Source of the DNA: Salipaludibacillus keqinensis
GTDB lineage: Bacteria > Bacillota > Bacilli > Bacillales > Salisediminibacteriaceae
Length of the DNA: 64,000 nucleotides
Assembly: GCF_003226325.1 (NCBI RefSeq)
Contig: NZ_PDOD01000001.1
Coordinates: 1,302,001-1,366,000 of the forward strand
Reading direction: 5' to 3'
The notes under the pieces are model-generated. The model did not search any database, had not been told where the DNA came from, and worked only from the letters and a program-made list of their open reading frames with translations. How positions within the stretch are numbered: the first letter of the stretch is position 1; each line of letters begins with the position of its first letter. Position numbers and translations under genes: made by a program. Below, in pieces: positions 17,301 to 27,156 of this stretch.

Positions 17301-18792
17301 TTGGTTAACAAACTCATCAAAAAACGAAAGACATTCTCATTCTTCTCAGTCACAACTCATTACAGAAGATACTATCAAAGAAACATTTAAGTCTTGTGGT
17401 GACGTAAGTGTAGATGAAATGACGTTTACATCACCTAGCAATGAAGAAAAGGTTATATTTTTATATTCTGAAGGATTAACGAACACACATTTGATAGAAG
17501 ATGACATCATACCAAGACTAGATAGGTATTTTAGAACAGCGCAGAAGTTCGACAAACAAGAAATGATCGAAAAAATGAAACTCTCTGCCATTGTTGAAAT
17601 AAGCGAAAGAAAAGACTTACCGATCAAACTTTTTAAAGGAAATTTATTAGTTTTTTTCCCTTCAAATGGATATACCTTATCTATTGATATTTCTGAAATT
17701 CCAGGGAGAAATCCAGAAGAAACGAATGCAGAAGTTTCTGTAAAAGGTGCAAGAGACGGTTTTATTGAAAATATCAAAGTGAATGTAGCGCTTATTCGAA
17801 AAAGACTTCCTACAGAGTCGTTAAAATATGAATCATTTACGATTGGAGATAGGTCTCATACAGAAGTTGGTCTTATGTATGTCAATGATATTATTAACCC
17901 CGCTATTCTTAAAGAAGTGAAAAAAAGACTTAAAACATTGAAAATTGATGGCTTAATGAACTCGAATACACTCGTTGAAATGTTGTCTTCTGAAAGATTT
18001 CAAGTATTACCTAGTCTTCAATATACAGGACGCCCAGATTATTCAGCAAATGCCCTTCTTAGAGGACGGTTTATTTTGTTAATTGATGGCGCACCTACTG
18101 TTCTAGTTGGACCAGTTAATTTATTCTTGCTTTTAAAAAGTGGGGAAGATGCGGAATATATCTCGTTTTATAATTCCTTTGAAAGAATTCTTCGCATTAT
18201 CGGCTTATCGATAGCTATTTTTCTGCCAGGGTTTTGGGTTGCAATAACAACGTATCATCAAGATCAAATTCCTGTTCTTTTACTAGCAACCCTGTCAACT
18301 TCCAGGAGAGGGGTACCATTTCCAACAGCCGTTGAAGCGCTTCTAATGCTTGGTTTATTTGAGTTGTTCCGTGAAGCCGGTTCACGAATGCCTTCAGCAA
18401 TAGGACAAACGTTAACCGTTGTAGGAGGGTTAATTATTGGAGATGCTGCTATTAGGGCTGGATTTACCAATCCAGGACTTATTGTTGTCATTGCTACTTC
18501 TTTAGTTGCCACATTTACTTTAGTAAATCAATCCATGATAGGCGTATTTAGTATTTTAAGGATTATTGTTGTTTTCATATCAAGCTTTTTAGGAATTTTT
18601 GGTTTCTTGATTAGTGCTTTTTCCATTTTGTTATATATGGCTAATTTACGGTCTTTCGGAATACCTTATTTAGTCCCTTTATCACCTCTCAGTTCTTTCC
18701 GAGATTTCAAGGACACTATATTAAATTCTTCAGCGAAAAAGAAGCAGGCTAGGCCTGATTTTTTAAATACAAAAGATTCTACTAGGAAATGA
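17287..18792 (+). CDS. Spore germination receptor A-type subunit (GerAA/GerKA family)
   Basis: 501 residues. The soluble N-terminal region (about 1-280) contains the family signatures EGLTNTHLIEDDIIPRLD and EISERKDLPIKLFKGNLLVF, and the motif LLRGRFILLIDGAPTVLVGP precedes the membrane half. The last 220 residues hold four to five TM helices, with STSRRGVPFPTAVEALLML and GGLIIGDAAIRAGFTNPG. It forms the receptor core with the B and C subunits. It overlaps gerB upstream and is 6 bp from gerC. The very N-terminus is Ser/Lys rich and poorly conserved, as usual. Confidence 0.92.
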   Translation: MKLLNWLTNSSKNERHSHSSQSQLITEDTIKETFKSCGDVSVDEMTFTSPSNEEKVIFLYSEGLTNTHLIEDDIIPRLDRYFRTAQKFDKQEMIEKMKLSAIVEISERKDLPIKLFKGNLLVFFPSNGYTLSIDISEIPGRNPEETNAEVSVKGARDGFIENIKVNVALIRKRLPTESLKYESFTIGDRSHTEVGLMYVNDIINPAILKEVKKRLKTLKIDGLMNSNTLVEMLSSERFQVLPSLQYTGRPDYSANALLRGRFILLIDGAPTVLVGPVNLFLLLKSGEDAEYISFYNSFERILRIIGLSIAIFLPGFWVAITTYHQDQIPVLLLATLSTSRRGVPFPTAVEALLMLGLFELFREAGSRMPSAIGQTLTVVGGLIIGDAAIRAGFTNPGLIVVIATSLVATFTLVNQSMIGVFSILRIIVVFISSFLGIFGFLISAFSILLYMANLRSFGIPYLVPLSPLSSFRDFKDTILNSSAKKKQARPDFLNTKDSTRK

Positions 18793-18798
18793 GGTTCA

Positions 18799-19947
18799 AT
18801 GATGAGAAAGATCACTCCTATAATACTTTTATTTTTATTCTTAACAGGGTGCTTAAATGCAAACGAGATAGAAAGAATGTACTATGTTCATGGGGTGGGG
18901 CTTGATTATGTTGATGAAAAATATGAAGTTTACATTCAAATAATGAACTTTAGTACAATGGCGAAGGAAGTGGAACCCACAGGGGAGACGGCGGAAACAG
19001 TTGTTGCCAAAGGAGTTGGATCAACTCCTGTAAAAGCCATACACGAATTATATAGGTCGACTCCTCAACGGATTTACTGGGGCCATTTATCAGCGGTCGT
19101 TTTTACAGAAGCGGCGTTGAATACCGGTATGACTGAACTTTTAGATGATTTCTTAAGATTTAATGAAATACGCTATACACCATGGGTCTTTTCCACAAAA
19201 TCTAATATTGACGACATTTTAACCGTATCCCCTTTTTTAGAGGCTTCACCTGTTCTCGGGACTTTAGGAAACCCTACAGATGGGTATTCACAAAGCTCTT
19301 ACGTAGCCCCTAAACGAAAACATCGCTTTATTCTCGAACTAAATGAACCTGGGAAATCTGCAAATATCCCTTGTTTAACGGTAGAAGAGCGCTGGCACTC
19401 TCACGATGGACAGCATCCTACATTAAATATTCTAGGGGTGAGTAGTCTTTTTGGTGAAGAGTACCGCGGTACTCTTCAAGGCGGTGATATGTACGGATTA
19501 AGGTGGATGCAAGAAGAGACGCAACGAACGCCAGTTCAAATTAAGAAAGAGGACGAATCTTTCGCTGTCGTTATGATGAAAAATCCAGAGCATAAAATAA
19601 CCTCTACGATAGAAAATGGGCAAGTATTCTTTACCATAGAAGTAAAGGTATCAGGAGGAATTCTTGAGATGGATAAACAACAATCCCTTGATTTTATTAA
19701 AAAAGAAGCCACAAAAACGATTGAAAATGAAATCCGTATGACCTATGAGAAAGGGTTGGAAAATAAAGCAGATATTTATCATTTTAGTAATGAATTATTT
19801 AAAAAGGACCCTAAAGCATGGCACAAATTAACAGAAGAAGAAGAATTATCTTTAACAAAAGAATCGTTAAAGGATATCAACGTGCAAGCAGAAATAATCC
19901 ATAGTGGAAAAAATCGTCATATTCCGATTCTTACCGAAACAGACTAA
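18799..19947 (+). CDS. Spore germination receptor C-type lipoprotein (Ger(x)C family)
   Basis: 382 residues with a lipoprotein signal: MRKITPIILLFLFLTGC, lipid-modified Cys18. The lead signature NEIERMYYVHGVGLDY corresponds to the usual WDxREIND...G.D; here the Trp-Asp after the Cys is replaced by Leu-Asn. The C-terminal domain shows FFTIEVKVSGGILEMD and helical repeats (KKEATKTIENEIRMTYEKGL). It lies on the outer face of the spore inner membrane and completes the receptor. Last gene of the operon. It confirms that the organism forms endospores. Confidence 0.9.
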   Translation: MMRKITPIILLFLFLTGCLNANEIERMYYVHGVGLDYVDEKYEVYIQIMNFSTMAKEVEPTGETAETVVAKGVGSTPVKAIHELYRSTPQRIYWGHLSAVVFTEAALNTGMTELLDDFLRFNEIRYTPWVFSTKSNIDDILTVSPFLEASPVLGTLGNPTDGYSQSSYVAPKRKHRFILELNEPGKSANIPCLTVEERWHSHDGQHPTLNILGVSSLFGEEYRGTLQGGDMYGLRWMQEETQRTPVQIKKEDESFAVVMMKNPEHKITSTIENGQVFFTIEVKVSGGILEMDKQQSLDFIKKEATKTIENEIRMTYEKGLENKADIYHFSNELFKKDPKAWHKLTEEEELSLTKESLKDINVQAEIIHSGKNRHIPILTETD

Positions 19948-20216
19948 TTCATTATTTGGCTGACACTCTCTTTCCTATACTTTTAAAATTAGCCAAATTT
20001 TAATAATAGTTAGGGCGTTAATCCTTATGAACTTTTCGAAAGAAAGATTGTACAGCAACATAAGAATAGGGGATTTTTAAAATAATAAAATGTAAGCGCA
20101 TACAAATTGACGAAATATTCAATTTAATTAAAATGTTTCGATTATGATTGTTTTTTCTTGTTTAAGAATGTGTTAAGATTAGTTTTAATATTCTGAGGAA
20201 AGAAAGGGTTCTGGAA
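19948..20216 (+). promoter_or_regulatory. ilvA upstream region; weak CodY-like box
   Basis: 269 bp without a gene. AATATTCTGAGGAAA (20188-20202) resembles the CodY box AATTTTCWGAAAATT with five mismatches and overlaps the ribosome site. Upstream, TTGGCT and AGCCAA around 19956-19995 could form a poor terminator for the ger operon. Neither is strong. Confidence 0.25.
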
Positions 20217-21479
20217 ATGGAGAAAACAGTGACTAATACCGTTCAAGTAAAAGATATATTAATTGCTCATCAGGTCTTAAAAGACGTGGTTGTGAATACA
20301 CCGTTGCAACGAGATTCAATCCTTTCTGAAAAATATAGCGCCAATGTTTTCTTGAAAAGAGAAGACCTTCAAGTTGTCCGTTCATTTAAATTAAGAGGCG
20401 CCTATCATTTAATGCAAGGATTGTCAGACCAAGACTTACAAAATGGTGTGGTATGTGCAAGTGCTGGTAATCACGCTCAAGGGGTTGCTTATTCGTGTAA
20501 AGCCCTCGGTGTTAAAGGAAGAATTTTCATGCCTAGTACTACCCCTCGTCAAAAAGTATCCCGAGTGGAATTCTTCGGTGATCCTTTCGTTGAAGTCGTG
20601 TTAACTGGTGATACATTTGACGATTCTTTTAAAGAGGCCATTTCTTATTGTGAAGAACATGATATGAACTTTATCCACCCTTTCGATGATTGCCGTACCA
20701 TCGCTGGGCAAGGTACTGTTGGTATGGAAGTATTAGAAGCAATGGATGAACCTGTCTCACATATTTTCATGAGTATCGGCGGCGGCGGTCTCATTTCTGG
20801 TGTAGGGACGTATTTTAAGAACATTAGCCCACACACTAAAGTCATTGGAGCTGAGCCAGAGGGAGCACCTGGAATGAAAGAGTCACTCAAAAAAGGTGAA
20901 GTAGTGACGTTAGATAAGATTAATAAATTCGTAGATGGGGCTGCCGTAAAAAGGGTTGGAGAGATTTCGTTTAATATCGCTAAACAAGTTGTCGATGATA
21001 TCGTCGTGATCCCTGAAGGAAAAGTTTGTTCAACGATGTTAAACCTTTACAATGAAAATGCGATTGTCGCGGAACCCGCCGGAGCACTATCTATTTCTGC
21101 CTTAGATGAATATCGTGAGGAGATTAAAGGCAAAAATGTTGTTTGTATTGTGAGCGGTGGAAATAATGATATTGATAGAATGCAAGAAATTAAAGAGCGA
21201 TCTCTCATATATGACGGGTTTAAACACTATTTCATCGTGAATTTCCCCCAAAGGGCCGGAGCATTAAGACAATTTCTAACGGAAGTTTTAGGTGAAACAG
21301 ATGATATCACCCGTTTTGAATATACGAAAAAGAACAACCGTGATAAAGGGCCCGTCTTAGTTGGAATAGAATTAAAACAAAAGGAAGATTATTTTCCACT
21401 CATTCATAGGATGGAAGAGAACGGGTTTTCTTATATCGAAATTAATAAAGATCAAGATCTGTTTAATTTGTTAATATAA
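20217..21479 (+). CDS. ilvA: Threonine deaminase (L-threonine ammonia-lyase), biosynthetic
   Basis: PLP enzyme converting threonine to 2-oxobutyrate, the entry step of isoleucine synthesis. 420 residues. The PLP lysine is Lys58 in RSFKLRGAY, the phosphate loop is SIGGGGLISGVG, and SAGNHAQGVAYSC is the substrate loop. A single ACT-like regulatory domain occupies about residues 330-415 (HYFIVNFPQRAGALRQFLTE), as in the B. subtilis enzyme, so isoleucine feedback is likely. ATG with GAAAGGGTT upstream. It is monocistronic and followed by a terminator; no other ilv/leu gene is nearby. Confidence 0.95.
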   Translation: MEKTVTNTVQVKDILIAHQVLKDVVVNTPLQRDSILSEKYSANVFLKREDLQVVRSFKLRGAYHLMQGLSDQDLQNGVVCASAGNHAQGVAYSCKALGVKGRIFMPSTTPRQKVSRVEFFGDPFVEVVLTGDTFDDSFKEAISYCEEHDMNFIHPFDDCRTIAGQGTVGMEVLEAMDEPVSHIFMSIGGGGLISGVGTYFKNISPHTKVIGAEPEGAPGMKESLKKGEVVTLDKINKFVDGAAVKRVGEISFNIAKQVVDDIVVIPEGKVCSTMLNLYNENAIVAEPAGALSISALDEYREEIKGKNVVCIVSGGNNDIDRMQEIKERSLIYDGFKHYFIVNFPQRAGALRQFLTEVLGETDDITRFEYTKKNNRDKGPVLVGIELKQKEDYFPLIHRMEENGFSYIEINKDQDLFNLLI

Positions 21480-21487
21480 TGACTTTC

Positions 21488-21526
21488 AAGACTGAGGAGA
21501 GGACACCTTTCTTCAGTCTTTAAAAT
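21488..21526 (+). terminator. Rho-independent terminator after ilvA
   Basis: AAGACTGA...TCAGTCTT with inner pairing GAGAGG/CCTTTC and a short T run. Confidence 0.75.
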
Positions 21527-21673
21527 TGATCAAAATCTGAACAAATCGTTCAATATCGGATTGGCTCAATTGGATTAGCAGAAGATTAATCCTATACTTA
21601 TTATAATATTTTCATATAGCTCGATAATCAGCTATAATAAACAGAAATGAAAAAAGAAAGTAGGCATGTTTAA

Positions 21674-22537
21674 ATGTATAAATTAACACCGGGTACGATT
21701 GATCAGTTCACAGTCGCCCGTACAACTCCAGCAGGGTATGTGTTGAAATTAGGAAACAGAGAAGTGTTGCTTCATCAAAATGAAGCGAAAGAAACACTAT
21801 CCATCGGTCAAGAGATCGAAGCCTTTGTTTATGAAGATAAAAAAAATCAACTTGTAGCATCGATGACGATCCCCGAAGTTACATTAGGAACTTACGATTG
21901 GGTACAAGTAGTAGATGTGGTTGAGGAATTAGGAGTTTTCGTACATATCGGATTGCCAAAAGATATCTTAGTATCAAAGGACGATTTGCCCCTCCATTTA
22001 TCGGTGTGGCCGAAACGTGGAGACCATTTGTTTGTTAAATTAGACCATGATCGAAGAGGGAAACTTATTGCTAAGCCGGTAACCGAAGACATTATAGAAC
22101 AAGAAAGAGATCAAGCACCAAAAGAGTTGCTTCATAAGACGGCCACGGGATACATTTACAGAGCTTCTAAGATAGGATCTTTTCTTATTACTGAAGAGGG
22201 ATTTCGAGGCTTTATCCACCAAAATGAAAGAAAACAAGAACCGAGACTTGGACAATTAGTCAATGGTCGCATTATTGACGTAAAGGACGATGGAACGTTA
22301 AACGTATCGCTCCGTCCACTTATTTTAGAAAGTCGTGATCAAGATTCAGAACTAATCCTTGATTTTTTGCGGGACAATAATGGGCAGATCCCATTTAGTG
22401 ATCAATCGTCTCCGGACGAGATTCGTGAAACCTTTAAGCTTAGTAAAGCCGCCTTTAAAAGAGCGATGGGTAAATTAATAAAAGAGAAAAAGGTCACTCA
22501 AAAAGATGGCATGACTTATTTAACACAAGAAGATTAA
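21674..22537 (+). CDS. S1-domain RNA-binding protein CvfB/YitL
   Basis: 287 residues. Three S1-like OB folds (about 1-65, 70-135, 145-215) and a C-terminal winged helix (DEIRETFKLSKAAFKRAMGKLIKEKKV). The fold order and length match CvfB of Staphylococcus/YitL of Bacillus, an RNA-binding protein affecting virulence and exoprotein genes in staphylococci. Start ATG at 21674; the ribosome site is weak (GAAAGTAGG). It has its own terminator and is not part of an obvious operon. Confidence 0.88.
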   Translation: MYKLTPGTIDQFTVARTTPAGYVLKLGNREVLLHQNEAKETLSIGQEIEAFVYEDKKNQLVASMTIPEVTLGTYDWVQVVDVVEELGVFVHIGLPKDILVSKDDLPLHLSVWPKRGDHLFVKLDHDRRGKLIAKPVTEDIIEQERDQAPKELLHKTATGYIYRASKIGSFLITEEGFRGFIHQNERKQEPRLGQLVNGRIIDVKDDGTLNVSLRPLILESRDQDSELILDFLRDNNGQIPFSDQSSPDEIRETFKLSKAAFKRAMGKLIKEKKVTQKDGMTYLTQED

Positions 22538-22553
22538 GGATATGGAAAAGAGT

Positions 22554-22580
22554 GGGGAGGATGGATATTCTCCCTTTTTT
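22554..22580 (+). terminator. Rho-independent terminator after cvfB
   Basis: GGGAG-(gatggatatt)-CTCCC followed by seven T. Confidence 0.75.
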
Positions 22581-22743
22581 TCGTGGAAATAAACGTATCA
22601 GTGTGATAAAATGAAACATACGTTCTGACAACACTTGAAACATCCCCCTTAGCAATCCACTTCCTAAGCACACCTCCCTTAAAAAAAGAATCGGCCGTAC
22701 ACAACTATGCAAAATGAAAATACTCAAGAATAGGTGAAACGTT

Positions 22744-24942
22744 ATGAAACTCATTATCGCTGAAAAGCCTGATCAAGGAGAAAAATTGGCTGCTCCCTTT
22801 CCCAGTCAAAAAAAAAGAGATCATATCCAAGTTAAAAAGTGTGAACTCTTTCCTGAGGGAGCTATAGTTACATGGGCGATCGGACATTTGTGTGAGTTGC
22901 TTCCTCCAGAAGAATATAATTCCTCTTGGAAGAAGTGGCACATCGATGGACTCCCCATCATTCCAGAACAATTCAAGTATCGCGTGATTAAAAGTAAATG
23001 GAAGGCGTTTAAAGTCATTAAAGAATTTGTACATCACCCTGATATTAAGGAAGTCATTATTGCAGGTGATGCTGAGAGGGAAGGGGAAGCCATCGTTCGT
23101 TTAGTCTTGCAACAGAGTAAAAATAACAAACCGATGAAACGACTTTGGATCTCGTCGTTAACAGCCAACGCAGTTAAAAAGGGATTCGCTCAGTTGGTTG
23201 ATGAAGAAACAACGCGTACTCTCTTTAACGAAGCCATAAGTCGCGCCTATGCGGATTGGTTAATAGGAATGAATGCTTCCAGAGCTTATACACTTCTCCT
23301 CCAGAAACATGGTGCACAAGATGTATTCTCGACAGGGAGAGTTCAAACGCCAACACTAGCATTGATTGTCAAAAGAGAAGAAGAAATTGAACGATTTAAG
23401 CCTGAACCCTTTTGGGAAGTAAAAGCAACATTCTCGGTTCATGAGCATTTATATGAAGGAACGTGGCACAAAGAAGGAGACTCTCGGTTGACCGAATCAA
23501 GCAAGGCTGAGAAAATCTCGGCTTTCTGTAAAGGAAAGAAAGCAGAAGTTCAAAAGGTTTCTAAAAACCAGAAGGATCTTTTACCTCCTTATTTATTTAA
23601 TCTGTCATCCTTACAATCGCTTGCAAATAAACGGTTTAAATTTCCACCCAAAAAAACGTTGGATATCGCTCAGAAACTTTACGTAAAAGGATATATTTCT
23701 TATCCTAGAACAGATTCTAATTTCATTACGAGAGAAGAGACTTCGATGTTTCCAGAAATTTTGTCTAAAATAAAAGATCTTCCTAGCTATCAATCTTTGT
23801 TCCCTCTACCTGTTCCTTCACTTAATGGGAATAAGCGTTATGTAAATGAGAAAAAAGTAAAGGACCATTACGCCATTATCCCAACAGAACAAGTGATTGA
23901 CCCTAACAACTTTAGCGATGAAGAGAAAAAAATTTATAAAATGATTATTGATCAATTCATTGCAGCCCATTATGATCCTTGCAAAATGAACTATACGACA
24001 ATAGAAACATTGGTTGATGGAAGAGCAACATTTCGTTCAAAAGGAAAACAAGTAGAAAAAGAAGGTTGGCGAAAGGTGATTCCTTTTTCGCAAGACAGAA
24101 CAAAACATTCGAAGGAAGAAGCAACACTCCCTTTGCTTGAAGAAGGCAACCAAGGTGTTGTGGGCAAGGTATATCACAAAGAGAGCAAAACTCAGCCCCC
24201 TAAACGCTTTACTGAAGGCGATTTAATTACTCTGATGAAATCAGCGGGGAAACATATGGATGATGAAAGTCTCATTAAAGTCATGGCTGAAACAGAAGGG
24301 TTAGGTACGGAGGCAACGAGAGCAGGAATTATCGGAATTTTAAAGGATCGCTCTTATATTGAAGTTACAAAAAATCAGGTCTACCCTACGGAAAAGGGAC
24401 GTATTTTAATTGCAGCGGTTGGTCAATCTATCTTAGCTTCTCCTGAAATGACGGCTAAATGGGAACAACGTCTAGCTGAAATAGGTGATGGGAAGGCCGC
24501 CATGGAACCTTTCTTGGAGCAAGCGAAACAACTTTGTTCGTCGATCATTAATGACGCCTTAGCGAGATCACCTGAGTGGTCGTTTAGTAAAGAGCATTTA
24601 GAAAAGATTCAATCAAGCAAACCAGCATGGAAAGGAAAAAAAAGAACCTCCTCTTCCAAGGTAGGCTCTTGTCCAGTATGCAAAGGTCATGTCATCGATA
24701 AAGGAAAGTTTTACGGCTGTTCAGAGTATAGGAAGGGAGCTTGCAAGTTCACCCTCTCTAAAACGATCTTACATCAAACGATTCCTGTGAAGCAGGTGAA
24801 GTTATTGTTGAGCAAAGGTGAAACGGAAATGATTGAAGGCTTTCGTAAAAACGATAAAATATTCACAGCTGCATTGCAATGGAATAATGAACAGAAAAAA
24901 ATCATTTTTTCTTTTTCTAAGAATGCTAAGGGGAATCAATAA
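22744..24942 (+). CDS. topB: DNA topoisomerase III
   Basis: Type IA topoisomerase that decatenates and relaxes DNA and resolves replication intermediates. 732 residues. Toprim domain with MKLIIAEKPDQ and AGDAEREGEA (Asp109/Glu113 region); catalytic Tyr320 in GYISYPRTDS; AETEGLGTEATRAGI supplies the conserved domain IV loop. One C-terminal zinc ribbon is present (CPVCKGHVIDKGKFYGC...C). Full length. Its 3' end overlaps the convergent metallophosphoesterase gene by 17 bp, so there is no room for a terminator between them. Confidence 0.95.
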   Translation: MKLIIAEKPDQGEKLAAPFPSQKKRDHIQVKKCELFPEGAIVTWAIGHLCELLPPEEYNSSWKKWHIDGLPIIPEQFKYRVIKSKWKAFKVIKEFVHHPDIKEVIIAGDAEREGEAIVRLVLQQSKNNKPMKRLWISSLTANAVKKGFAQLVDEETTRTLFNEAISRAYADWLIGMNASRAYTLLLQKHGAQDVFSTGRVQTPTLALIVKREEEIERFKPEPFWEVKATFSVHEHLYEGTWHKEGDSRLTESSKAEKISAFCKGKKAEVQKVSKNQKDLLPPYLFNLSSLQSLANKRFKFPPKKTLDIAQKLYVKGYISYPRTDSNFITREETSMFPEILSKIKDLPSYQSLFPLPVPSLNGNKRYVNEKKVKDHYAIIPTEQVIDPNNFSDEEKKIYKMIIDQFIAAHYDPCKMNYTTIETLVDGRATFRSKGKQVEKEGWRKVIPFSQDRTKHSKEEATLPLLEEGNQGVVGKVYHKESKTQPPKRFTEGDLITLMKSAGKHMDDESLIKVMAETEGLGTEATRAGIIGILKDRSYIEVTKNQVYPTEKGRILIAAVGQSILASPEMTAKWEQRLAEIGDGKAAMEPFLEQAKQLCSSIINDALARSPEWSFSKEHLEKIQSSKPAWKGKKRTSSSKVGSCPVCKGHVIDKGKFYGCSEYRKGACKFTLSKTILHQTIPVKQVKLLLSKGETEMIEGFRKNDKIFTAALQWNNEQKKIIFSFSKNAKGNQ

Positions 24943-26044
24943 ATGTGACATCAATTTGTACCACCTCTGATCGGCTGCCGATTCGAATCGGCGGACCCCA
25001 AAACCCAAAACCAGAAGACACAACCACATGTAAGTTTTCCTTCTTTTTATAGCCCCAATCCAGTTCAAATATTTTTTTTGTAATCCACTGGTTCGGGGCG
25101 ATTTGTCCGCGGTGAGTATGACCAGACAATAAAATATCCGCGCCACTTTTCATAATCGCTTCTAAATCCGTAGGTTGATGATCAAGAACAAGGACAGGGT
25201 GAGACTGCCCTGCAGATAACTGAAGTTCATCAATCGTTTTTCGCTTTCGATCGGTTTTATCTTTTCTTCCGATAATTTGAAGGCTATTATCCACTAAAAC
25301 GGATTCGTCTTGCAGGATATGCACGTTTATATGCTTCATGATCTTTGTTAACTCTTTGATTTTGCCACCATAGTATTCGTGATTACCTAGAACAGCATAG
25401 ATCCCTAACTTTGATCTAATTTGTTTAAGTGTTCGATCCATCCTCTTCTGTTTAAACACATCAGGATCATCATCTACCAAATCCCCAGGAAACAACACTA
25501 AATCTGCATTTATTTTGTTGATCGATCGTACAAGTCTTCTAGCATGATTCTTGCCAGACAAGCCTCCAAAATGCATATCTGAAGCAATCGCCAGACGTAA
25601 AGACCGTCGTTTTGCGTTTTTTCGGGGAACCTGAAATTGGTATGTTTTCACAATGGGCTGGTAAGCATTATACAAACCAATACCGATGTAACTTAAAAAC
25701 AATAAGAAAACAATGAAACCTGCGATGATAACAAATTGTTCGCCAGGGACGGCAAATAAACTTACGATCCAATATAGGAGATTAACAATAGGAAAGACAA
25801 TTAAACCGAACTGAAAACAAGCAAACCAACAAGCTCCTATCGTTTTCAATAAAGATAAAGATTTAAATACCTGACCGAACAAATAAGCGTATGATAAAAA
25901 TATCATTAAAACTACAAGAGGCCACAAGGTATTCAATTGAAAAGTCGCTTCCATCCACACGAAAAGGTTCCAACCAATATAGCCATTCAATAATGAATAG
26001 ATTAGAATAAAGAATCCGAAACTTGCCATCATTTTTACATTCAT
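24926..26044 (-). CDS. Membrane-bound metallophosphoesterase (YkuE/YaeI-like)
   Basis: 372 residues: four TM helices in the first 130 residues, then a calcineurin-like phosphoesterase domain. Metal ligands are visible in order: IASDMHFGG, FPGDLVDDD, AVLGNHEYYGG, LVLDHQPTD and LSGHTHRGQ. The domain is predicted cytoplasmic or at the membrane face. Members of this group hydrolyse lipid-linked phosphates; the substrate here is unknown. The start ATG has GGTGGGAAG upstream. It is convergent with and overlaps the 3' end of topB. Confidence 0.88.
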   Translation of the reverse strand: MNVKMMASFGFFILIYSLLNGYIGWNLFVWMEATFQLNTLWPLVVLMIFLSYAYLFGQVFKSLSLLKTIGACWFACFQFGLIVFPIVNLLYWIVSLFAVPGEQFVIIAGFIVFLLFLSYIGIGLYNAYQPIVKTYQFQVPRKNAKRRSLRLAIASDMHFGGLSGKNHARRLVRSINKINADLVLFPGDLVDDDPDVFKQKRMDRTLKQIRSKLGIYAVLGNHEYYGGKIKELTKIMKHINVHILQDESVLVDNSLQIIGRKDKTDRKRKTIDELQLSAGQSHPVLVLDHQPTDLEAIMKSGADILLSGHTHRGQIAPNQWITKKIFELDWGYKKKENLHVVVSSGFGFWGPPIRIGSRSEVVQIDVTFIDSP

Positions 26045-26157
26045 TTCTTCCCACCTTTAGTATGATCATAAATGTGCTCGTAAAGCATAACATGGTATTA
26101 TCTTATTATGGATACACGAATTAAACAAAGAATTCAACGAGGAACAGGAGGGAGCGC

Positions 26158-26607
26158 ATGGGAGAATTGCGTGCTATATGGATAAAACAAATGAGTAGAG
26201 GACCGATGGATAAAGAAATTTCCGGTAGATTGGTCGAAAATCAGGGACTTGAAAACAATGCAGATCAAGGAGGAAAAAGACAAATCACTTTAATGGAAGA
26301 AGAAGTGTGGACTGAGCTTATGGATCAATTTAATGAAAAATTATCTCCAGCCACACGGAGAGCAAATTTGATGCTAAAAGGGATTCGATTAGCACACTCA
26401 AAAGGAAAAACATTACAAGTAGGTCCGTGTCAGATTAAGATTTATGGGGAAACTACACCGTGTTACCGAATGGACGAAGCTCTTCCTGGATTGAAAAATG
26501 CGTTGAAAGAGCATTGGCGTGGAGGAGCGTATGGCGTGGTTTTAAACAGTGGAGAAATTCAAGAAGGGGATTCTGTTTCTTGGGTTAAGAATGAAGAAAT
26601 GCCGTAA
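26158..26607 (+). CDS. MOSC domain-containing protein
   Basis: 149 residues forming one MOSC (molybdenum cofactor sulfurase C-terminal) domain. The diagnostic cysteine is in the motif YGETTPCYRMDEALPGL, and the final strand GAYGVVLNSGEIQEGDSVSW is typical. Such stand-alone MOSC proteins bind or move sulfur on a conserved Cys, or reduce N-hydroxylated compounds as YiiM does; which applies here is unknown. The ATG follows GGAGGGAGCGC. No molybdenum cofactor gene is near. Confidence 0.87.
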   Translation: MGELRAIWIKQMSRGPMDKEISGRLVENQGLENNADQGGKRQITLMEEEVWTELMDQFNEKLSPATRRANLMLKGIRLAHSKGKTLQVGPCQIKIYGETTPCYRMDEALPGLKNALKEHWRGGAYGVVLNSGEIQEGDSVSWVKNEEMP

Positions 26608-26695
26608 AAGCCTGATGCAAATTTTTATCATCTCAGTTAACTCACAATGTGGTAAAATATAACGTAAGCAAACTGAGAGAAAGAGGGTGAATTTA

Positions 26696-27031
26696 ATGAA
26701 AGGTATTCAATGTCATGATGGAAAATTATATACTGAAATGAGACTGAAATTCCAGGGGAAAGTACATACAACAGAGAGAATGCTTATCGACACAAGTTCG
26801 CCCAGTTCGATAATTTCTCATGAATTAGCAGAGAAACTGGGAATGGATCCACAAACTTACGAGAAAACTGAAACAATGGATTCAATCAGCGTGGGACCAT
26901 TGAAAGTAAGTGAATTCCCATTAGGAATTAGCTCTATTAATGAAGATGGTGTCATTGGCGTTGATTTCTTAATGAAAGTAGGCGCTAAGATCAACCTAGA
27001 TTCAATGACGATTTCAAGTTCAAGAACATAA
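26696..27031 (+). CDS. Small retropepsin-like aspartic protease-family protein
   Basis: 111 residues. The central motif RMLIDTSSPSSIISHELAEKLG matches the Asp-Thr-Gly-Ala active-site region of single-domain retropepsin-like proteins, and GVIGVDFLMK matches the later conserved glycine-rich turn. The usual DTG is DTS here, a variant seen in some aspartic proteases; activity is uncertain. The frame is open from a GTG at 26687, but that codon overlaps the AAGAGGG ribosome site, so I use the ATG at 26696. It is alone on its transcript as far as can be seen. Confidence 0.7.
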   Translation: MKGIQCHDGKLYTEMRLKFQGKVHTTERMLIDTSSPSSIISHELAEKLGMDPQTYEKTETMDSISVGPLKVSEFPLGISSINEDGVIGVDFLMKVGAKINLDSMTISSSRT

Positions 27032-27156
27032 GTTCTAAGATTTTTTTTATAAGTTCTTGACCTCAGCATACTGAGGGGTTATTATCACATTCTAGAACAA
27101 CTTATTTCGATGAAAAGATCATAAATGAATGATCGATTTTTGAAGGAGGAAACATT

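Noticed and set aside
20188-20202. CodY box at ilvA
   Set aside because: Five mismatches to the 15-bp consensus and overlap with the ribosome site; too weak to claim beyond a note.
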